From Rhizobium sp. R635 (GTDB taxonomy: Bacteria; Pseudomonadota; Alphaproteobacteria; Rhizobiales; Rhizobiaceae), in NCBI RefSeq assembly GCF_002211285.1, contig NZ_LOKX01000019.1:1-64000 (forward strand): a stretch of 64,000 bases of DNA, given 5' to 3'. Below are positions 60,129-64,000 of the stretch, one piece after another. The stretch's first letter is position 1, and every line of letters starts with the position of its first letter. The translations under genes were made by a program, and so were the position numbers. The notes beneath the pieces are model-generated. The model saw only the letters and a list, made by a program, of their open reading frames with translations. It had not been told where the DNA came from and made no database searches.

Positions 60129-60299
60129 GGCGGGGACGCCTGCCGGCCAGTCGCGCGGGATATCCACAATGAGACCGGACTATACGATTCGCGTCGGAAA
60201 ATTTCCCCTGTCGCCGCCGGGCGGCAGCGCGTTTCCCTGTCGTTAAGGTTGGCGCCATAGCCGTGTTCGAAACCGAAGAGAAATCTGAGTTTCGAGCCG

Positions 60300-61706
60300 A
60301 TGCCCATGACACGCCGTTCGTCTTTCCTGTCCCGCCTGATCGAAAACCGCGACGGAGCCGTGGCGATCGTCGTCATCCTGGTCGCGGTGCCCATGCTCCT
60401 GGCGGTCGGCGCGTCCATCGACTACATCAGAGCCTATAACAGCCGCACGGATCTGCAGTCGGCCGCGGACTCGGCGGTGCTGGCCGCAGCCGCGAAATAT
60501 AAATCCGGAATGCCCGAGGCGACGATCTCAAAGACGATCGACGCCTTCCTGTCGGCCAATGGAAAGCTCGAGACGGCTGTCGTCGGCGAGCCTGAGGTGG
60601 CGAGCGACGAGTCGGAACTGTGCCTTAACGTATCGGACGCCGTCCCCACCACCTTCATGAAAGTGGCCAATATCCAGTCCCTCCCGATCTCCATCCGGTC
60701 CTGCGCGGCTTTGCCGGGGGTGAAGCAGCTGGAGATCGCGCTGGTTCTCGACGTGTCGAGCTCGATGATCGAGGAGAACCGCTTCACACCGATGCAGACC
60801 GCGGTCGCCAGCTTCCTCCAGGCCTTCTCGTCCAACGCCTCGCTTGTCGACAAGACCAAGATCTCGATCGTGCCCTTTTCCAGCCGCGTCAATTTCGGCA
60901 TGGCGCATACGGACTGGCTCAAGTCCTATAATGGAGCGGCTGCGGTTCCCAAACGCTGGACCGACCCCAAATCCGTCTACACCTCCTCCAGCTACACGCT
61001 CTCTTATTGGATCGACGGCGTCACGCCGCTCATGTCCACCTCCAAGAATTATTACTGGATGGGCTGCATCGAGCCGCGCGCCGACGTCGAGGTCAAGGAC
61101 ACGGGCGCGATCGACGACGGCATGAGCGACGCGCCGCCTGCGACCTCCGCCTTCGTCGCCATGGACGCCAATCCCAAATCGGGAACGAGCTTCTGTCCGC
61201 CACCGGTCACGCCGCTGACCGGCGACTTCGCCTATCTGAAAAAGGTCGTGACCAACCTGACCTCCGAAGGCTCCACCCGGCTGGATGCGGGCGTGGTCGC
61301 GGGATGGTACACGCTGTCGCCGAAGTGGAAGGGCGTCTGGGGAGACGAAACCTCGCCCGCGGAGGTTTCCGATTCCGTCCATAAGGTCATGGTGTTCATG
61401 ACCGATGGCGAAATGAATACCAAATACGACCCGAACGGCAAGTTCGACTGGATCTGCTCTCAAACGCAATCATCGACATGCAACACCGTCGCCACCTCGG
61501 CGATGCAGGCCGCATGCACCGCGATGAAAAAGAGCGACATCGAAATCTATACGCTGTCCTACAGCGCCGATGCCGACGTGGTGAACATCCGCAACTGCGC
61601 CACCAACGGCGCGCATTTCTTCACCGCCTCGCCGGCGACGATCAAGACCGTCTATGAGACCATCGCGGCTGCGATCCGTGGGGATACTTTGCGGCTGACA
61701 CAGTAG
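60300..61706 (+). CDS. TadG-like protein with von Willebrand factor A domain
   Basis: A 468-residue protein with an N-terminal class III prepilin-like/TadE-like helix (about 14-42; GAVAIVVILVAVPMLLAVGA) followed by LQSAADSAVLAAA, the usual TadG pattern. A von Willebrand A domain spans about 145-465, with the metal site DVSSSM near 151 and VFMTDGEMN near 363. Such proteins belong to Flp/Tad pilus assembly or surface adhesion. No other tad genes are adjacent, so this is an orphan copy. Several Cys pairs suggest periplasmic disulfides. The start ATG has no strong ribosome binding site; a second ATG is two codons later. Confidence 0.87.
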   Translation: MPMTRRSSFLSRLIENRDGAVAIVVILVAVPMLLAVGASIDYIRAYNSRTDLQSAADSAVLAAAAKYKSGMPEATISKTIDAFLSANGKLETAVVGEPEVASDESELCLNVSDAVPTTFMKVANIQSLPISIRSCAALPGVKQLEIALVLDVSSSMIEENRFTPMQTAVASFLQAFSSNASLVDKTKISIVPFSSRVNFGMAHTDWLKSYNGAAAVPKRWTDPKSVYTSSSYTLSYWIDGVTPLMSTSKNYYWMGCIEPRADVEVKDTGAIDDGMSDAPPATSAFVAMDANPKSGTSFCPPPVTPLTGDFAYLKKVVTNLTSEGSTRLDAGVVAGWYTLSPKWKGVWGDETSPAEVSDSVHKVMVFMTDGEMNTKYDPNGKFDWICSQTQSSTCNTVATSAMQAACTAMKKSDIEIYTLSYSADADVVNIRNCATNGAHFFTASPATIKTVYETIAAAIRGDTLRLTQ

Positions 61707-61763
61707 CGGCGACATTTGCCGGTCCGGGCGAAGACCCCTCCCGAACCCGACAACCATCCTCCC

Positions 61764-62676
61764 TCACCCGCCCGCATGCTGCCCGCGCATCGTCTCGGCC
61801 GAGCGGCGCACCGCTTCTGCCACCTCCTGCAGCTGCTTGGCCATCGGCGTCGAATTGCGCCAGACCATGCCGATCGTTCGCGAGGGCTGCGGCGAGGGGA
61901 AGCGGGAGATCGAGACTTGGGCCGAGCGCGTTTCGATGGGAACGGCCATTTCCGGGATCAGTGTCACGCCGATGCCGGCGCCGACCATCTGGACGAGGGT
62001 GGAGAGCGAGCTGCCTTCCATGATTTCCCGCGGGCGGGCAGGGCCCACCTTGCAGAAGGACAGCGCCTGGTCGCGGAAGCAGTGGCCCTCTTCGAGCAGC
62101 AGCAGCCGCATTTCGCGCAGCGCCTCGCGCTCCGGCACCGGCTTGTCTCCATCCTCCTGCCGCCGGACCAGCACGAATTCTTCCCTGAAAAGCTCGAGTT
62201 CGGTGAGCGAGGGTTCCGACACCGGCAGCGCGACGATCGCCATGTCGAGCTGGCCCTGCGCCAGTTCCTGAACCAGCTTGCCGGTCTGCGTCTCGCGCAC
62301 CTCGATCTGAATTCCGGCGAAGCTTTTGTTGAGATCGTTTATAATGGCCGGCAGCAGATAGGGCGCGATCGTCGGGATGATGCCGATGCGCAGCCGCGTG
62401 AGGAAAGAATCGCGCGAGGCGCGGGCAAATTCGCCCAGTTCGTCGACGGCGCGCAGGATGTCGCGGGCCCTGAGCGCGAAGGTCTGGCCGAAGGGGGTGA
62501 GCTTCACTTCACGCGCACTGCGCTCGAAGAGCTCGCTGCCCAATTCCTGCTCGAGTTCTTTGATCTGCATGGAGAGCGCCGGCTGGGAGATGGCGCAGGC
62601 ATCGGCGGCGCGGCGAAAACGGCCGTCCCTTGCCAGGGCTTCAAAATAACGCAGCTGTTTCAGGGTAAGATTCTTC

Positions 62677-62678
<2 letters not shown>
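61764..62678 (-). CDS. oxyR: Hydrogen peroxide sensor-regulator OxyR
   Basis: A 304-residue LysR family activator. Helix-turn-helix at about 1-60 (ALARDGRFRRAADACAISQP). The redox pair is conserved: Cys200 in EEGHCFRDQ and Cys209 in LSFCKVG, equivalent to Cys199 and Cys208 of E. coli OxyR, with the GHCxRDQ motif intact. Oxidation by peroxide forms the disulfide that turns on target genes; katG, divergent next door, is the expected target. A 15-base palindrome overlaps its start codon and may serve autoregulation. Confidence 0.94.

Positions 62679-64000
<1,322 letters not shown>

Overview
The window reads as part of a large repABC plasmid (chromid) of a fast-growing rhizobium of the Rhizobium etli / R. 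leguminosarum group. The basis is a complete repA-repB-repC unit with its antisense RNA, a plasmid-borne panCB operon and an oxyR-katG pair close to repC (an arrangement known from R. etli p42f and R. leguminosarum pRL12), high GC with strong G/C third-position codon use, and rhizobial intergenic palindromic repeats. The assignment rests on gene content and order; no database search was run.

Region by region. 1-5.7 kb: a small hypothetical gene, then a minus-strand alternative aa3-type cytochrome c oxidase operon of coxMNOP type with a subunit IV gene, preceded by a soluble cytochrome c gene. 5.8-11 kb: a minus-strand run of an alpha/beta hydrolase lipoprotein (DUF900), a large MscS channel, a DUF3302 membrane protein and an HlyD-type membrane fusion protein. 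11-16.7 kb: a membrane-anchored TPR protein, a small unknown gene and a DUF3300/DUF2950 pair. 17-21 kb: a SulP transporter, a polyphosphate kinase 2 and an AI-2E-type permease. 21.5-24.3 kb: two more paralogues of the TPR protein, arranged convergently. 24.5-29.6 kb: GH3 beta-glucosidase divergent from a TetR regulator with a palindromic operator candidate, then an alpha/beta hydrolase divergent from a LysR regulator. 29.7-34.5 kb: an apparently frameshifted membrane protein gene, a chemoreceptor and a RES/Xre toxin-antitoxin pair.

34.6-53.7 kb is mostly one carbohydrate regulon: GH38 alpha-mannosidase, a ROK regulator, a Gfo/Idh/MocA oxidoreductase, and a CUT1 ABC transporter operon that also holds a second ROK protein and a sugar isomerase/epimerase. 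The alpha-mannosidase and the ABC operon share a 29-bp promoter/operator element (26 of 29 bases identical), which ties the two together although they are 9 kb apart. Between them lies a lower-GC insert (about 38.1-43.7 kb) with four uncharacterised genes: a lipoprotein with a peptidoglycan-binding-like end, an SH3b plus lysozyme-like protein, a membrane protein, and a Cys/His-motif protein with a C-terminal membrane anchor. This is the best candidate here for an undescribed system.

53.8-58.2 kb: repABC with parS-like palindromes, the countertranscribed RNA, a putative origin inside repC, and a ProQ/FinO-domain gene abutting repC. 58.4-64 kb: panC-panB, a TadG-like von Willebrand protein, oxyR, and the first 393 codons of katG, which runs off the window.
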